From Sphaerulina vaccinii (lineage: Eukaryota > Ascomycota > Dothideomycetes > Mycosphaerellales > Mycosphaerellaceae), in assembly GCA_022570795.1 (NCBI GenBank), contig JAKUDP010000011.1:1612001-1676000 (forward strand): a DNA stretch of 64,000 nucleotides, written 5' to 3'. This document shows positions 1 to 10,976 of this stretch, one piece after another. A program made the translations under genes and the position numbers. Under the pieces are notes generated by a model. The model was not told where the DNA came from. It did no database searches and saw only the letters and a list, made by a program, of their open reading frames with translations. How positions within the stretch are numbered: the stretch's first letter is position 1; every line of letters starts with the position of its first letter.

Positions 1-1
1 T

Positions 2-1885
2 GACTGCATCTATCAGGCACCAGGTCCTCGTCGACGGAAGCGAAATCATGACGACGATGTCTACGAGCGCCTGGCACTGTACGAAAGTATCCTGAAGGAG
101 AATAATCTGCTACCTAATGTCAGCAAGCCTGATACTGCTGATTCAGTGCAGCCTCCAATCACCCTCCGTCTGGCGACGACGAGTGCCACCTCTAACACTG
201 GCAGACTGCTTGCGAGCTCTGGCAAGTCTAGATACATGGACAGCAATCTCTGGGAGAGTCTCGAAGAGATTGAGCATCTATCCGATGCAGAAGAAGACCA
301 GCGGCCAGGCCTCAACACTCTTGCCGGGCGAGATCCATTCTCGGGCGCGCTCATGGGTATACAGCACGACTTGTTCCAGTATCATCCTACCTATAATCAG
401 GCTCTTTTCCTCTGGCGGAGACACGTCGAGAATGTGGAACCACTTTGCAAGATCCTTCACATTCCATCTACCGCTGCGATGCTGGAGACAGTCCCGAAAC
501 AACCAGAAAAAGCCTCCAAAGCAGAGGAATGCTTGCTATTCGCCATATATCACTTCGCTACTTACTCCATCACTGAAGCTGAATGCGAGCAACACCTCGG
601 ACGCCCTCGAGCAGCCTTGCTGGAGGAGTATCATACCTGCGCTCGTCAGTCTCTAATCAACGCCAACTTTCTGAGAACCACAGAGATGATGATATTGCAG
701 GCCTACATACTATATCTACTCTCTTGTCGATCTTTCTATGCTCCACCTGAATACTGGATCCTGACAGGAGTGGCTGTTCAGTTAGCACAGCGCATGGGTC
801 TGCATAGAGATGGTGAACAGTCAGGTCTATCTCCATTTGAGGTGCAAATGCGACGAAGGCTGTTCTATCAGATCATACCTCTCGATGGGCAGGCCAGCAG
901 GGAATCTGGCGTTGGTTTGGGCTTGATGCCCGACGGCTTCGATACGCTGCCACCTCTTAACGTTAACGACGACCAGCTGTGGCCTGGCATGACAGAGAAA
1001 CCTGCGGAGCAAAAGGGAGCGACGGAGATGACATTCTGCCTCGCGCGATCTTTCATTGGTCGTTCCTTCATCGAGACCAAACGATTCAAAGAAGGTGCAG
1101 AAGTGCAGCGCATAATCTCCCGAGCTGAGGACAATGTGGAACAGTTGTACTTGCGCTATTGCGACTTCGCTACTCCCCTCCACTTGCTGACGAACCTAGC
1201 AATCAGATCTGCTCTCAATGCCATGCGTCTTCGAGTTCGACTCCCGAATCTGAACAACATTCCCGATACGGATCAGTACAGAAGAGAACGACTGCAACTG
1301 TCCTGCAAGATCCTGGATACAGACGCTGCAGCACATGCACATACCAGTCTAAAACGATTCTTGTGGTACATCAAACCATTCTTCGCGTGGGGCACCTGGG
1401 ATGCTTTAATCTCAGTCCTGACCAGCCTGCCACGACACGATTTATTGACTCGCACCGAGACCGTTGAGATGTGGGACAGAGTGCAACAACTCTACGTGAA
1501 TCACGCTGAGATGTTGAGCGCGAAGAGAGCACTACAGGTCGCCATTGGCCGGCTGGCTCTCAAAGCATGGAGTGCTAATCCTCCAAACACAAGTACAATC
1601 GGACCCGAGCCCGACTTCATTACCAAGTTGCGTGCCTCGCGCCACTATCAAAGTCAAGTCAACGGCAAAGCAACTCGAGTTTCGAACGAAATGGCGTCAG
1701 ACACTGCAGCAATTGCGCCGCACACAGATGCACTTCATCATGGCGATAGCGCAGAAATGTCTGCCTCGCCGGCATTCGACTTCGACTTTGACGATTTAAT
1801 GACCGGCGATTCGACAGACTGGGTGTTCTGGGACAAGTTGATTAAAGAGTATCAAGCCCAGGGTGACCAATTGTTGGTTTCCTGA
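2..1885 (+). CDS. Zn2Cys6 fungal transcription factor, 5' truncated
   Basis: The frame is open from base 2, so the gene starts outside the window. The first residues, DCIYQAPGPRRRKRNHDDD, look like the last cysteine and basic linker of a Zn2Cys6 binuclear cluster; DVYERLALYESILK then follows, the usual short coiled linker. The rest (about 627 visible residues) is a fungal-specific transcription factor domain: the segment around SYAPPEYWILTGVAVQLAQRMGLHRDG and the following RRRLFYQIIPLDGQ are characteristic of the middle homology region. An acidic tail rich in Asp and Phe (FDFDFDDLMTGDSTDW) at the C-terminus resembles an activation segment. It is presumably a nuclear DNA-binding regulator; its targets cannot be told from sequence. 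No introns are needed in the visible part. Confidence 0.88.
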   Translation, partial: DCIYQAPGPRRRKRNHDDDVYERLALYESILKENNLLPNVSKPDTADSVQPPITLRLATTSATSNTGRLLASSGKSRYMDSNLWESLEEIEHLSDAEEDQRPGLNTLAGRDPFSGALMGIQHDLFQYHPTYNQALFLWRRHVENVEPLCKILHIPSTAAMLETVPKQPEKASKAEECLLFAIYHFATYSITEAECEQHLGRPRAALLEEYHTCARQSLINANFLRTTEMMILQAYILYLLSCRSFYAPPEYWILTGVAVQLAQRMGLHRDGEQSGLSPFEVQMRRRLFYQIIPLDGQASRESGVGLGLMPDGFDTLPPLNVNDDQLWPGMTEKPAEQKGATEMTFCLARSFIGRSFIETKRFKEGAEVQRIISRAEDNVEQLYLRYCDFATPLHLLTNLAIRSALNAMRLRVRLPNLNNIPDTDQYRRERLQLSCKILDTDAAAHAHTSLKRFLWYIKPFFAWGTWDALISVLTSLPRHDLLTRTETVEMWDRVQQLYVNHAEMLSAKRALQVAIGRLALKAWSANPPNTSTIGPEPDFITKLRASRHYQSQVNGKATRVSNEMASDTAAIAPHTDALHHGDSAEMSASPAFDFDFDDLMTGDSTDWVFWDKLIKEYQAQGDQLLVS

Positions 1886-2870
1886 ACGCTCTCCACAGTC
1901 TCCACGAGAATCCCCACCTGGGCGACGAAGCCTCTCCACTTCCAGCATTGTCAACGCTTAGACTTTTGGATATGGCAATGGGTCACGAACGGAAGTGTTA
2001 GGCTATATGCCCACTGATCCTCGTGACAATCCATGTTGCTCATTGCAGAGGTGTTGCGTGCCGGCAAGCTTCATTCTCCTCGACAGCTTGCGAACATACG
2101 GTCTATGCTGCCGGAAGCGGGACGTCGACATTTATCAGCGAGATACATGATACATGATCGGGACATTGGCACCTCCTCATTTACAGTCCGCAGGTACTGG
2201 GCCTGAAGTATCAGTACAGATGTGTTTCTGGTCTCATGGCCTGACCCAGGCACCCTTGCAAACTAATCACCGTCCAGCACCGGGGCCATACTTATGCCGT
2301 GGGCCGCAGAACTGGTCGCTATGATAGGCTGACCTGGATCTGGCTATACATAGACTCCTCTTGGTGGAAGTCAACAGAGCTTTCATTGCCTATTGTCATC
2401 TCAACGAGCAGGACCCAATCAGGCATTATGAACCCAAGCAAGCACGAAAATGGAAGAACACGCCGGGCCCTACTTCGAACACCAAGTCAATGACTCTGCG
2501 CTCGTTCGTACGGCCCCAAACTCTCATGCGCAAGAACATATAGACTTTCGTCAATAATGCACCCTCGAGGTTCGACGTCAAGCGTCACCGTTCCATCCTC
2601 GGTCCTAACAGGAGATCTTGGTATACCGAGAAGGCCTATTCTTGCTCCCTGGTTGTACGTCAGCACCAGTCGCAATCGTGTTCTGAACGCAATTTGGCAA
2701 ATGCTAAAGACTTCCCAATGTGAAGCCACTACTTCTACTAGTACATGGGTCCAAACCTACATGTATATCATCTCGCCCCACTCCTGACCACTTCACCTCC
2801 ATCACGACAACCAGCTTACCAGCAATCAACAACAAACATCACGTTCATTACCTTCCCACTCAGGCTCAGA
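1886..2870. other. Intergenic, no gene seen
   Basis: About 1 kb between the regulator stop and the LRR pseudogene. Only short overlapping reading frames without family resemblance are present. The last 100 bases are pyrimidine-rich and CA-rich, as expected for the former promoter and 5' leader of the LRR gene. Confidence 0.6.
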
Positions 2871-4018
2871 ATGGGTCCATTCTTTACTTCTGCCCTCGTG
2901 GCAGCTCTTGCTTCTGTTTCGCTGGTTCAAGCAGTACCAGCTGCAAAGACCGACAAATAGGCATCCACGAACAAGGAATCTAAGGCCTCTGCCTCCGCTG
3001 ACGGACCAAACTTGGCAAGAGATCTGGCTACTATTACAGCTTTCGGTCAAACTATCACGTCTGATCCGCAAGGTGTCCTGCAGAACTGGACAGCGGCCGG
3101 TAGCGATATCTGCGCGTTCAACGGAGTTACATGTGCCCAGCATCCAGATGGATACAATGCTGTCGCTGGTATCGGTACGTGATGCCCGACTATCCGTATC
3201 ATTGGCTTTCCCAGACTAAAAGCACTACAGACTTCAATGGCTTCCAATTTGGAACCAGCTTGCGATTGGATGGTTTGATGGACAGGCTGACCGACATCAC
3301 TTTCTTTCACGGTAAGTGTTGACAAGCTTCATCAGGGCAGTATGCCAGTATGCTAATCTGATGCCACTTTTAGCAAACAGCAATAACTTCATGGGCACGA
3401 TTCCAGATCTTAGAGGTCTGCAGTACCTCTTTGAGATTGATCTGAGCAACAATGCACTCTCTGGAACTTTCCCGACTTGAGTCCTTGACGGTGTATTGAC
3501 CTTCCTTGACCTGCGCTTCAATGTAAGCGCATATGACTTGAGGAGTATAGAGATACATCGACTAACTGGCGATGACAGCAATTCACAGGTCCACTGCCAC
3601 CTAACATCTTCACTACCACAGACATGGATGTCATCTTTCTAAATGTAAGTTGAAAGACAGTGATGCGACCAATCTCGTTCTCCGTGTTAGCTAACACCTC
3701 ACCTCATAGGACAACCAATTCTCTGGACCTCTTCCAGAAGCCGGACCCATCTCAACACTGTACATCACTCTTGCTAACAACTAGTTCACTGGACCAATTC
3801 CAGAAAGCTTCGGCAACATCTCAGGGCTGAAGGAGATCTTGTTGCTGGGCAACCAGCTCACTGGCACTGTTCCAGAATCGCTCTGCGCTCTGGATCTGGA
3901 TGTTCTTGATGTCTCGAACAACCCAGGACTTACTGGACAGCTCGGACCAAAGTGTCTTGCACTATTGCAGAAGGAAGTCCTTGTTACTACTGGTACTAAC
4001 CTCGTTGCAACTGCCTAA
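2871..4018 (+). pseudogene. Secreted leucine-rich-repeat protein, inactivated by three stops
   Basis: A start codon opens a clean signal peptide (MGPFFTSALVAALASVSLVQA), then a stop interrupts at 2958-2960. Frame continues unchanged into an LRR N-cap (residues DLATITAFGQTITSDPQG, then NW..DIC.FNGVTC) and about seven LRRs of the plant-like type (for example NNFMGTIPDLRGLQYLFEID, NQFTGPLPPNIF, NQLTGTVPESLC), ending at TAA 4016-4018. Four introns fit: 3175-3230, 3312-3373, 3523-3578 and 3645-3709; splicing keeps one frame throughout. Two more stops lie at 3478-3480 and 3782-3784. Each stop is one C-to-T change away from a sense codon (CAG, CGA, CAG), and no indel breaks the frame. So it is a recent loss by point mutation, consistent with repeat-induced point mutation or ordinary decay. 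The intact family is a secreted or wall-associated LRR protein of unknown function in plant-associated Dothideomycetes. Confidence 0.85.
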
Positions 4019-5389
4019 ATGTTTGGTACAGCATTGCACTGAGTTGTATGAAGGCGACATTAAAATCAGGCTGGGGATGAAGTCCGACGGACGAGTTGTC
4101 GCAGGGGGCCGAGTAGGGCAAGAGTCAACTCAGTCGAGAGAAGGCCTTGCATGATCTAGGAGGTGTAAGAATATGAGCGCTCGTGACACTAGCTGGGCTC
4201 ATATTATCGTGCAGCTGGTCAGGAGTTTGACGAGGCAGAGATATAGAGAGATCAACTACTTTGTTGTTCCTCTGAAGCCTGTCTACTACCTCGCCCAGGA
4301 GCCTGAGCACCACTACAACTCCCCAGTCACACCCAACCTGACCGGATTCCTCCCCTTCACTTCCTGTTCCATAAATCAGTCCTCCGCTTTCATCTTCTCA
4401 TTTGGCCTCTCTCCACTCACAACACAAACCCCACATGCAGAGTTCCTCTGCGCTACCCTGCGATTACAACCCATGTGCTTGTAGACGCAATGAAACTTTC
4501 TTGTCAATCCGGGGATATCTCCGCGACTGCGTGACGCTTGCATACTTATTAGTAAGTCGTCTTGTTACGCCCGAAGTGGTATGACTGGGACCACCAACGC
4601 ACGAATCCTCAATATGAACCTCCTGAATAGGAGTGTACAAGCTGTGGTGAAGTTGTTCCAGCTTGCTATCTTGCATGCAGCATTGGTCATGGTTGCGGTG
4701 AATGCCTGGATAGGATCAGTAGCAGTTTGGTCGTCGTGGATGCTGTCGTGAGTACATTGTGTTCTCCTGGCCCCTTCGTGCTCCTTCCTAAATCGATGTC
4801 ATTCGATACATCGAAGTATATCCATCGCATCGCCATCACCAGAAAGCTTGAGCCATCGACAAACCGGAATAGCATCGACTCCGCTCGGGATCGCACGTGG
4901 TGAGATGCCGTGGTACTGGAATGCTCCAGCATTCCGAGAGGGTGTTCGTGGGTACAGAAGGTCAGGTACTAAAGAGCTATTAGCAGAACCACCTTTTCTT
5001 CGCGACATCAACATCGTCCAATACAAACGCCACCGATACAATCCGCTCGGAAAACATCAAGAAGCAGTAGCACAAATCATCTCCTTGTAACCGTATTACC
5101 AGTACTATACACAGAAGCAAACACAAGTCTATATTGTCGTCGTGACAGTCTTTCCTCTCTGTGCTGAGGAGCGCTTTTCTCTATGCAACCAACAAACACC
5201 TTTCCATGCCCGTTTCCTCTTTGCTCACTACTGACACATTGCCTATATTCGGCAATAATGTGCAGACAAAAGCAACATATGCAAGACTTTGTTATTGTTG
5301 ATGTTCCGTCCGTTATCCATCATTACGCTGAAAATGCAGCAGAGTCACAGAAAATGCATCATTGCCAAACCAGACCACAAGACAACCTC
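4019..5389. other. Intergenic, no gene seen
   Basis: About 1.4 kb containing only short overlapping frames on both strands. None shows a recognisable motif or a convincing splice model. The right end is probably the 3' UTR of the minus-strand Ser/Thr-rich gene. Confidence 0.5.
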
Positions 5390-6319
5390 TTAGAAGTTGC
5401 TCGCAGTGTTAACATGCGGCTGCTGATATCTCTCCAACCCGGTCCCACCAGCCAACTGCGCCGAAGCTCTCTGCTCTTTCCTCAGACTGTCGTTCTGCGA
5501 ATCAAACATTTCGCCCTCGCCCGCAGCTCTCTTCTTCTTGCCCCAGAGTCTCCAGGCCACAATGGCGATACCGCCAACGAGGATAGCTCCGCCGACGCCA
5601 CCGACTACACCTCCAATGATGGATTTCGAGCTTGAGGAGAGGCCTCCGCCACCACTGCTTCCGCTGCCATCTTGAAGCGCTGAGATGGTTGATGTGGCTA
5701 CACCAGTCGCCACTGAGACTGATGAGGTTGTGACGACTGAGCTTCGCAGGACACCATCACTGGTGAAATATGAAGTGTATGTTGATGCTATTGTTGAGGA
5801 GTAGGTGGTTGGTGCTGTAACTACAAGGTCGCTGGAAAGTGTCGATCGGTTGATGGTCGTTGACCCAAGAGTGACTTCAGCTGCAGAGCTGCTCGTTCTG
5901 GTTACTGCTGCTGATGTGGTGATTCTCGACGTGACCATCGATCCGGCAGAATTCGTCGTTGTTACTTCAATTGTCGTTGGGACTGTCGAGGTCGGCGATG
6001 CAGCCTGTGTGGTCTCTGAAGTGCTATCTGAGCTCGGCGTGGTATTGCCTTGTGTCGAGGTAGGTGTGGTCTCAGCTGTCGTTGGAGTGGTTTCCTGAGT
6101 CGACGAAGGCGTCGTTTCGGTCGTTGGATCAGCTGTCGAGCTAGGCGTAGTCGACATTGTCGTTGATGTTTCCTGTGGCGAAGTCGTAGTTGTCGTCGTT
6201 CCACCAGTCCCTACAGCCTGTCTCTTGTTGGGAATGATACCACCGGGAATCTCTTCTGCATCGATTTGTGCGAATCCAAGGAAAAGAGAGAGCATGACTG
6301 CTACTGGGGCGGAAGTCAT
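5390..6319 (-). CDS. Ser/Thr-rich single-pass plasma-membrane or wall protein
   Basis: 309 residues. An N-terminal hydrophobic signal (residues 1-21, ending near QIDA) is followed by a mucin-like stretch of roughly 190 residues made almost only of Thr, Ser, Pro and Glu with repeated TTPSST and TTAETTP patterns, a likely O-mannosylated stalk. A Gly/Ser linker leads into one transmembrane helix (SIIGGVVGGVGGAILVGGIA) and a short cytosolic tail beginning WRLWGKKKR, a good stop-transfer signal. This layout matches fungal Mid2/WSC-like wall sensors and other Ser/Thr-rich surface proteins, but no WSC or cysteine-rich head domain is visible, so sensor function is inference. One exon. The Ser/Thr repeats make the central part low complexity and liable to length variation. 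Confidence 0.8.
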   Translation of the reverse strand: MTSAPVAVMLSLFLGFAQIDAEEIPGGIIPNKRQAVGTGGTTTTTTSPQETSTTMSTTPSSTADPTTETTPSSTQETTPTTAETTPTSTQGNTTPSSDSTSETTQAASPTSTVPTTIEVTTTNSAGSMVTSRITTSAAVTRTSSSAAEVTLGSTTINRSTLSSDLVVTAPTTYSSTIASTYTSYFTSDGVLRSSVVTTSSVSVATGVATSTISALQDGSGSSGGGGLSSSSKSIIGGVVGGVGGAILVGGIAIVAWRLWGKKKRAAGEGEMFDSQNDSLRKEQRASAQLAGGTGLERYQQPHVNTASNF

Positions 6320-7012
6320 ATGCCAATTGGGGCGGAGTCTAGAAAGACTCTAACTCAGATAGCGAGGATCGCCCTGTTCGATTGGCGGCTTTTTCGAAAT
6401 TACGCACACGCACACTTCGTTGGGGTTGCTCGATTCAACAAAGAAAGTAAGTCCTGGTTATGAAGAGTTCCAGAGAAGAATACGTCCAAGATTTCCAGGT
6501 TTGAAGTGAAGAAGTGTACAAGCGAATGATACGAGCTACTTCATGGGAGGTGGTAGAGTGTGTGTTGTGCAAAGCAGAAGCATGAACAAGAACTGGCTCA
6601 CAGCTCCGCCACATGCTGAAAGACTTGCAAGGTTGTCGGACACGTCGCACCCGGCGGATGCTATTTTAGACTTTCTCACAAGCTGCACTCTGCCACTTGG
6701 GGCTAGTCGCAGTGGGTGTCGTGACGACAGCATGGGTCTGAATACGAGTCTTCGCAGCTCTTCGAAACATCTTCCGTCCTTACAGAACTTCTCAGATGCC
6801 CATCTTATATCATGAAGTCAAGAAGACCAAGTCGTATTGACATAGAACGATTTGCAAGCGAGAAACATGTCTTCAAGCCACTCTTTAACCGCTCAGGAAC
6901 ACCTACCCTGGCCCTGTCAATGCGCAATACGGCTTTCGTTCCGAGGGTATGGTATACCGTAGCTATGGACAAGGGTCATCACCCCGTACACCTCAGACAA
7001 TTCTGCTGACAT
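6320..7012. other. Intergenic, no gene seen
   Basis: Promoter side of the Ser/Thr-rich gene and downstream flank of the possible gene at 7013-7926. Only short overlapping frames; nothing recognisable. Confidence 0.5.
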
Positions 7013-7926
7013 TCAGGAGTTGTCATAAGCACACCACTGGTCTTGGAAAGCCGACCGATGGGCTTCTTCGCTGTCCGCCTCTTCAGCTTGATGATACTGA
7101 TGATACAGTATGAGTAGGCTAGAAAGAGTAGCTGGTGCATCCGGGGCTTGACTCGAAACACTTTGTTGTCGCCTATTGATCCTTACACGCATACCACTTC
7201 GCTGACAGAGCTCAGATACAGACTTCGCTGCGGAAAGTCGTTTCTAGTTGAGTACGAAAGACAGCCTTTGCAAAGAGCAACCTAGGTTATTTACATTGCG
7301 CGAAGCCGAGTCCATTACTTACCAGATAGCATTTCAAGCAAGACTCCGAGGTCTCTGAAGCTCGACGACTCGAAGTTATGCAGAAAGCTATTCCATACTT
7401 TCAAGTCTTCACGCAATTGCCCGGGCTCGCCTCTTGCCACGACACAGCTTTCCACGTTCCATCGAGAAGAATGACACGACATTCTCAAACAGTTACACTG
7501 CACAGTTGCAATTCGATGTCCAATCAAGAGGCACAAGCCACATCTTGCTCTGCTGTCGCTGACAGAGCTTCGAAGCTGTAGGATGGAGAACCTTGCCAAC
7601 TCAATCTTGCAGCAGCCGCAAACACCTGGTCTGCTCTTCGTGTCAGGGTCCTGCGCTGAACGACTTGCGAGAGGATAATCCTGCTTGCGAGGATGACATT
7701 GTATTCGCAGTGCTAGCAAGTGTACGTCAAGTCGCTCTGGATGCGATGCTGTAGAGCACCTCATGTGTAACCACAGGTTCACTACCCGAATAGGGAGCTT
7801 CATGTTCCAGTGAGTGGGTGTAGCTGGCAATACTACCTTACCAAGCCTCGCATAAAGGTGCGTCCGCAGCAGGAGAAATTTCAATCCTTCACTTACCACA
7901 TACAGCAATCCTACTGACCTGGACAC
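7013..7926 (-). CDS. Possible spliced gene with a weakly HET-N-terminus-like region
   Basis: Minus-strand frame open from 7926 to a strong donor (G|GTAAGT) at 7322. Joining it to an acceptor at 7228 (intron 7228-7322, 95 bp) keeps the frame for another 71 codons to a stop at 7013-7015, giving up to 272 residues. The stretch VCGCCKIELARFSI followed by CGLCLLIGHR resembles the paired CxxC motifs that precede many HET domains, but no HET core follows. The first Met would lie only 9 bases from the start of the divergent gene at 7936, so the true start is probably one of the internal Met codons. Composition is not strongly protein-like. It may equally be a chance reading frame or a decayed fragment. 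Confidence 0.28.
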
Positions 7927-7935
7927 AATTACCTC

Positions 7936-8439
7936 ATGGCATCTTCTGAGGCATCTACATCTTATCTACCAGTAAAACTGGCATCGAACGAAGACACGCT
8001 GGACAGTTCTCTAACGCAAGTGGTACATAACATGGTGGATGCAGTGAATGCCAGATCTTTCTCAGCGACAGCCTACCCAGGGACATATCTCTCGGATGAT
8101 TTCACAGCGGAATTATTCTTCGCAGGCTGGGAGAAGAACGTCTCAGGACGCGAAGACTTCATGGACTATTTCACGAACTACATCAAAGCGCATCCGGAGT
8201 ACTATGTCCGCATAGTAGACGTTGTCGTGAGCATCACTAAAGCAACTGGACGTGCCACTATCTTCGCAAATTTTGAAACGAATGGCATACCACCGGGGAT
8301 CATGAGGTCTACTGTGGGAGCGTGGGAGTTTGGACCTATTGGTGATGGAGAATGGCGCTGCGTGAATTATCGTTGTGTGCCTGGCATCAACCCTAGTGCG
8401 GAGGCGGTAGCACCGAGGGTCTGGCATGCTACGTTGTAG
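7936..8439 (+). CDS. SnoaL/NTF2-like small protein
   Basis: 167 residues, one exon. The pattern of an N-terminal helix with AVNARSF, then DDFTAELFFAGWEKNVSGREDFMDYFTNYIKAHPEYYVRIVDVVVSI and a run of beta strands (GRATIFANFETNG, STVGAWEFGPIGDGEWRCVNYRC) matches the cone-shaped NTF2-like/SnoaL fold common in fungal proteins of unknown function. Such proteins act as small cyclases, isomerases or ligand-binding modules; no specific catalytic residues can be assigned here. The start is supported by the downstream fold beginning about 25 residues later. No neighbour suggests a pathway. Confidence 0.72.
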   Translation: MASSEASTSYLPVKLASNEDTLDSSLTQVVHNMVDAVNARSFSATAYPGTYLSDDFTAELFFAGWEKNVSGREDFMDYFTNYIKAHPEYYVRIVDVVVSITKATGRATIFANFETNGIPPGIMRSTVGAWEFGPIGDGEWRCVNYRCVPGINPSAEAVAPRVWHATL

Positions 8440-9023
8440 ACGATTACAAGACTCTGAACAAGATGAGGATTGTATACCAGAGCCCGTGCGTGAACCACGT
8501 ATCGTGTCATCAATATGTACAGAACAAAAGAAGATGTGCAGACACTGACAACGCGAACGCAAGATAGACCCAAGAAAAAGCCTGAGTCGACTGGTCTGAA
8601 GCAGATGGCTTACTGCACTCATGCCCAGTGCCTCAGATTACCTCCGATATGCAGAGAAGGAGTTTGTTGGGAGCCGGTTCACTGGAAGTGGATCTGGCAG
8701 TGCACTTCCAATTGTGTCGTGATCTCTTGGGCTTACCAGAGCAGGACTTGGTCAGGATCGTCACAAAGGCAAACGTTCTTGATCAGGAGTATGAGAGGCC
8801 ATTCTAGCAGTTGCAGATGGCTGACGTGTTGAGATGTGAACGGACAATGATGAGCATAAGGAGGGCCTGTAAGGCGATATTTGAATAAGCGCGTACTCGC
8901 TACATGCCAGACCAGCTCGTCCATGCAGCATTGCACGCTGTCGAGGATTCTGCTGAGTAGGAAGCTGAAGGTACCCGCATCATGATCCACGTGTGCAGTA
9001 ACGCTCTGCAGCATTGAACCAGA
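8440..9023. other. Intergenic between convergent genes, no gene seen
   Basis: Converging 3' flanks of the SnoaL-like gene and the F-box-like gene. Only short incidental frames are present. Confidence 0.5.
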
Positions 9024-9971
9024 CTACCCGAAGCCATATGTCTCATCAATCTGTCTCCCTTGTAACATCGTTGGGTCATCATCCCGAAGCGTAAAATGTG
9101 CCTCCCACTGAACAGAACTTGGCGGGTGCTCGCAGTCTGAATGAGGACCAGGAACATTTCGTGTCTTCACTGCGAGATCTCCGACAGTCAGAAACTTGTC
9201 TTCGAACTTGAGTTCGTGAATTGGACGTTGTGGGCTGTCGTCGCCCGGAGATCGATGTGAGCAGCGAAGACCACAGACGAATCTGGCGTTGAGGCCGGTC
9301 AATGGTATGCTGAATAACCGCATTACATTGATTCGGGTTCCACTTGCCCGGTCGTTGTCGCCTTTCGAGAAGCGAATGATTAGAGATCTGCGGTCAACAG
9401 CTCTGGAGCTCGATATTTCTCGTCCGCATGGCAGTGTAGGGCACTTGGGGAGCCTGTACAGATCCTCGACGGAGAAGAATGGAGAGCGGAAGAACTTTTC
9501 TCTGTCGTCAATCTCCATTCCAAGAGCGTGCTTCAACCTGGGTGATCCAATGACCGTATCGCGCCAGCTGCGCTGCACTTCCATCGCAGATAACTTCTCT
9601 CTGGTGTCCATGTAAAGCAATATCTCCTCCAACAGCTCGGGCGTGTCAAAGACGTCCTGCGCCTTCACAGCGCTACTGGCAGTAGGCTGTGCTGTAGTCG
9701 GAATGAGAAGTGAGATCTTGTCCGAGAGCTTGCGAAAGAAGGCGACAGCGTCTCCAAATTCTTGAATCGAGGCATCGCTTGTGCCATCCTTGAGTCTGGT
9801 GGCATAGTGTTCGAGTGTTTCTGAGTGCTGGCCCAAGCACTCGACTTCGGCGGGAGAGATGCGCAAGCTTTTTGGTGGCGAGATGTGCTTGGGCTCATCG
9901 ACGGATATGTTGCTGCGCTTTTGCACCAACGTGCGCTCTTCTTCGAACTTGGCTGAGAGGGACCACGACAT
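9024..9971 (-). CDS. F-box-like protein of the Dothideomycete type
   Basis: About 315 residues when started at the Met beginning MSWSLSAKFEEER (9971). The frame is open further to a Met at 10124, but the extra 51 residues look like leader sequence. In the middle lies VFDTPELLEEILLYMDTREKLSAMEVQRSWRDTVIGSPRLKHAL, the F-box-like signature seen in large families of fungal proteins (variant L-P-x-E motif, then a helix with an invariant W-R-D and S-P-x-L). The C-terminal half (IRFSKGDNDRASG... and WEAHFTLRDDDPTMLQ) is the beta-rich region usual for this family. The family is thought to supply substrate adaptors to SCF-type ubiquitin ligases, but no substrate is known. Confidence is moderate for the family and lower for the start. 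Confidence 0.72.
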   Translation of the reverse strand: MSWSLSAKFEEERTLVQKRSNISVDEPKHISPPKSLRISPAEVECLGQHSETLEHYATRLKDGTSDASIQEFGDAVAFFRKLSDKISLLIPTTAQPTASSAVKAQDVFDTPELLEEILLYMDTREKLSAMEVQRSWRDTVIGSPRLKHALGMEIDDREKFFRSPFFSVEDLYRLPKCPTLPCGREISSSRAVDRRSLIIRFSKGDNDRASGTRINVMRLFSIPLTGLNARFVCGLRCSHRSPGDDSPQRPIHELKFEDKFLTVGDLAVKTRNVPGPHSDCEHPPSSVQWEAHFTLRDDDPTMLQGRQIDETYGFG

Positions 9972-10976
9972 CTTGTTTTGGTGCGTGTATCTGGAGGATG
10001 TCAGCCCAAGGCTGCGATGGACGATGTACCAGACCAGCAACTCACCGTGCTCGCGTCGAGACTCGTCGTCGTTAAGTGTACGCTGAATTGCACGTATGAA
10101 GCGCATGAGCTTCAGTGAAGACACGGTGTCCCTATCGAAGTCAACAGAAGGTCAATCGGAAATGAAGATGCGAGCTCCTGTATCTGTCTCCGTTTGTCGA
10201 CTCCACTCCACGCCGCTGTGACTCCACAATTGCCAAACGCGTCCAGTTGTGTAGCCCGAGACAGGGGCAGCCGCGTGACCGTGCAATACAGCTGAATCTA
10301 CCTGTTTTGGACTCGTTTCTGTACTGTCTCCTTCTAAGCCCAGTGAAGGCATCTCGTCCGGTTCCATTGTTCACATTATGAAGTCGAGTTGTCATAAAGG
10401 AAGGCGAGTAGGCAGGTAGAAGGTGGAAAGCTCGGCGCTCCGCAGAAGCATACCACATATGCACCTACCCTCACAACCACCGTGCACCAGATGTCGGAAA
10501 GGACCTCGCACCTCAGCTTCAAATATTGTCTTCGATGGAGCTCCTGAAATGGAGCCAGGTTCTGTAGGCCATCAGCACTATCACCACAAGACAAAACACA
10601 CGAACAACAAATAGAAGATTTACAACCTTCTCAATTTTCAATGCTTTTCTACCTTCGCATATGGCCAAGAAGGGATATCCATAGCAGTACTGAGTAGTAG
10701 TAACAAGCGCCATTTGGTATCTAAACTCTGTTATGGCCAAAAAGTCGCCCAGCCAGCCAAACAAGCACGCAACAGCCGTTCGTGTGTCGCAATCGCCATA
10801 TACTTGCGAGCTGATCCACGCAAGCCTACCTCCTGACCAACACTCGTTGTGTGTGGCCGTCTCATGCGTGGTCGCTGCTGCTTCTTCATGTGTCATGGAT
10901 GTCAGGCATACCAGCCTAAGTCATCGCTATCCTCTATGCTCCTTCGTCCTTTGGAAAGCTCAACTTCCTCGTCAAG
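9972..10976. other. Intergenic, no convincing gene
   Basis: Upstream side of the F-box-like gene and 3' flank of crm1. Several 60-125 codon frames overlap on both strands but none has family resemblance; one with a hydrophobic stretch on the minus strand (10519-10896) overlaps the probable crm1 3' UTR and is likely incidental. Confidence 0.5.

Noticed and set aside
2871..2960. A 29-residue secreted peptide ending at the first stop of the LRR gene
   Set aside because: The same frame continues into a recognisable LRR protein, so the stop is better read as an inactivating change than as the natural end.
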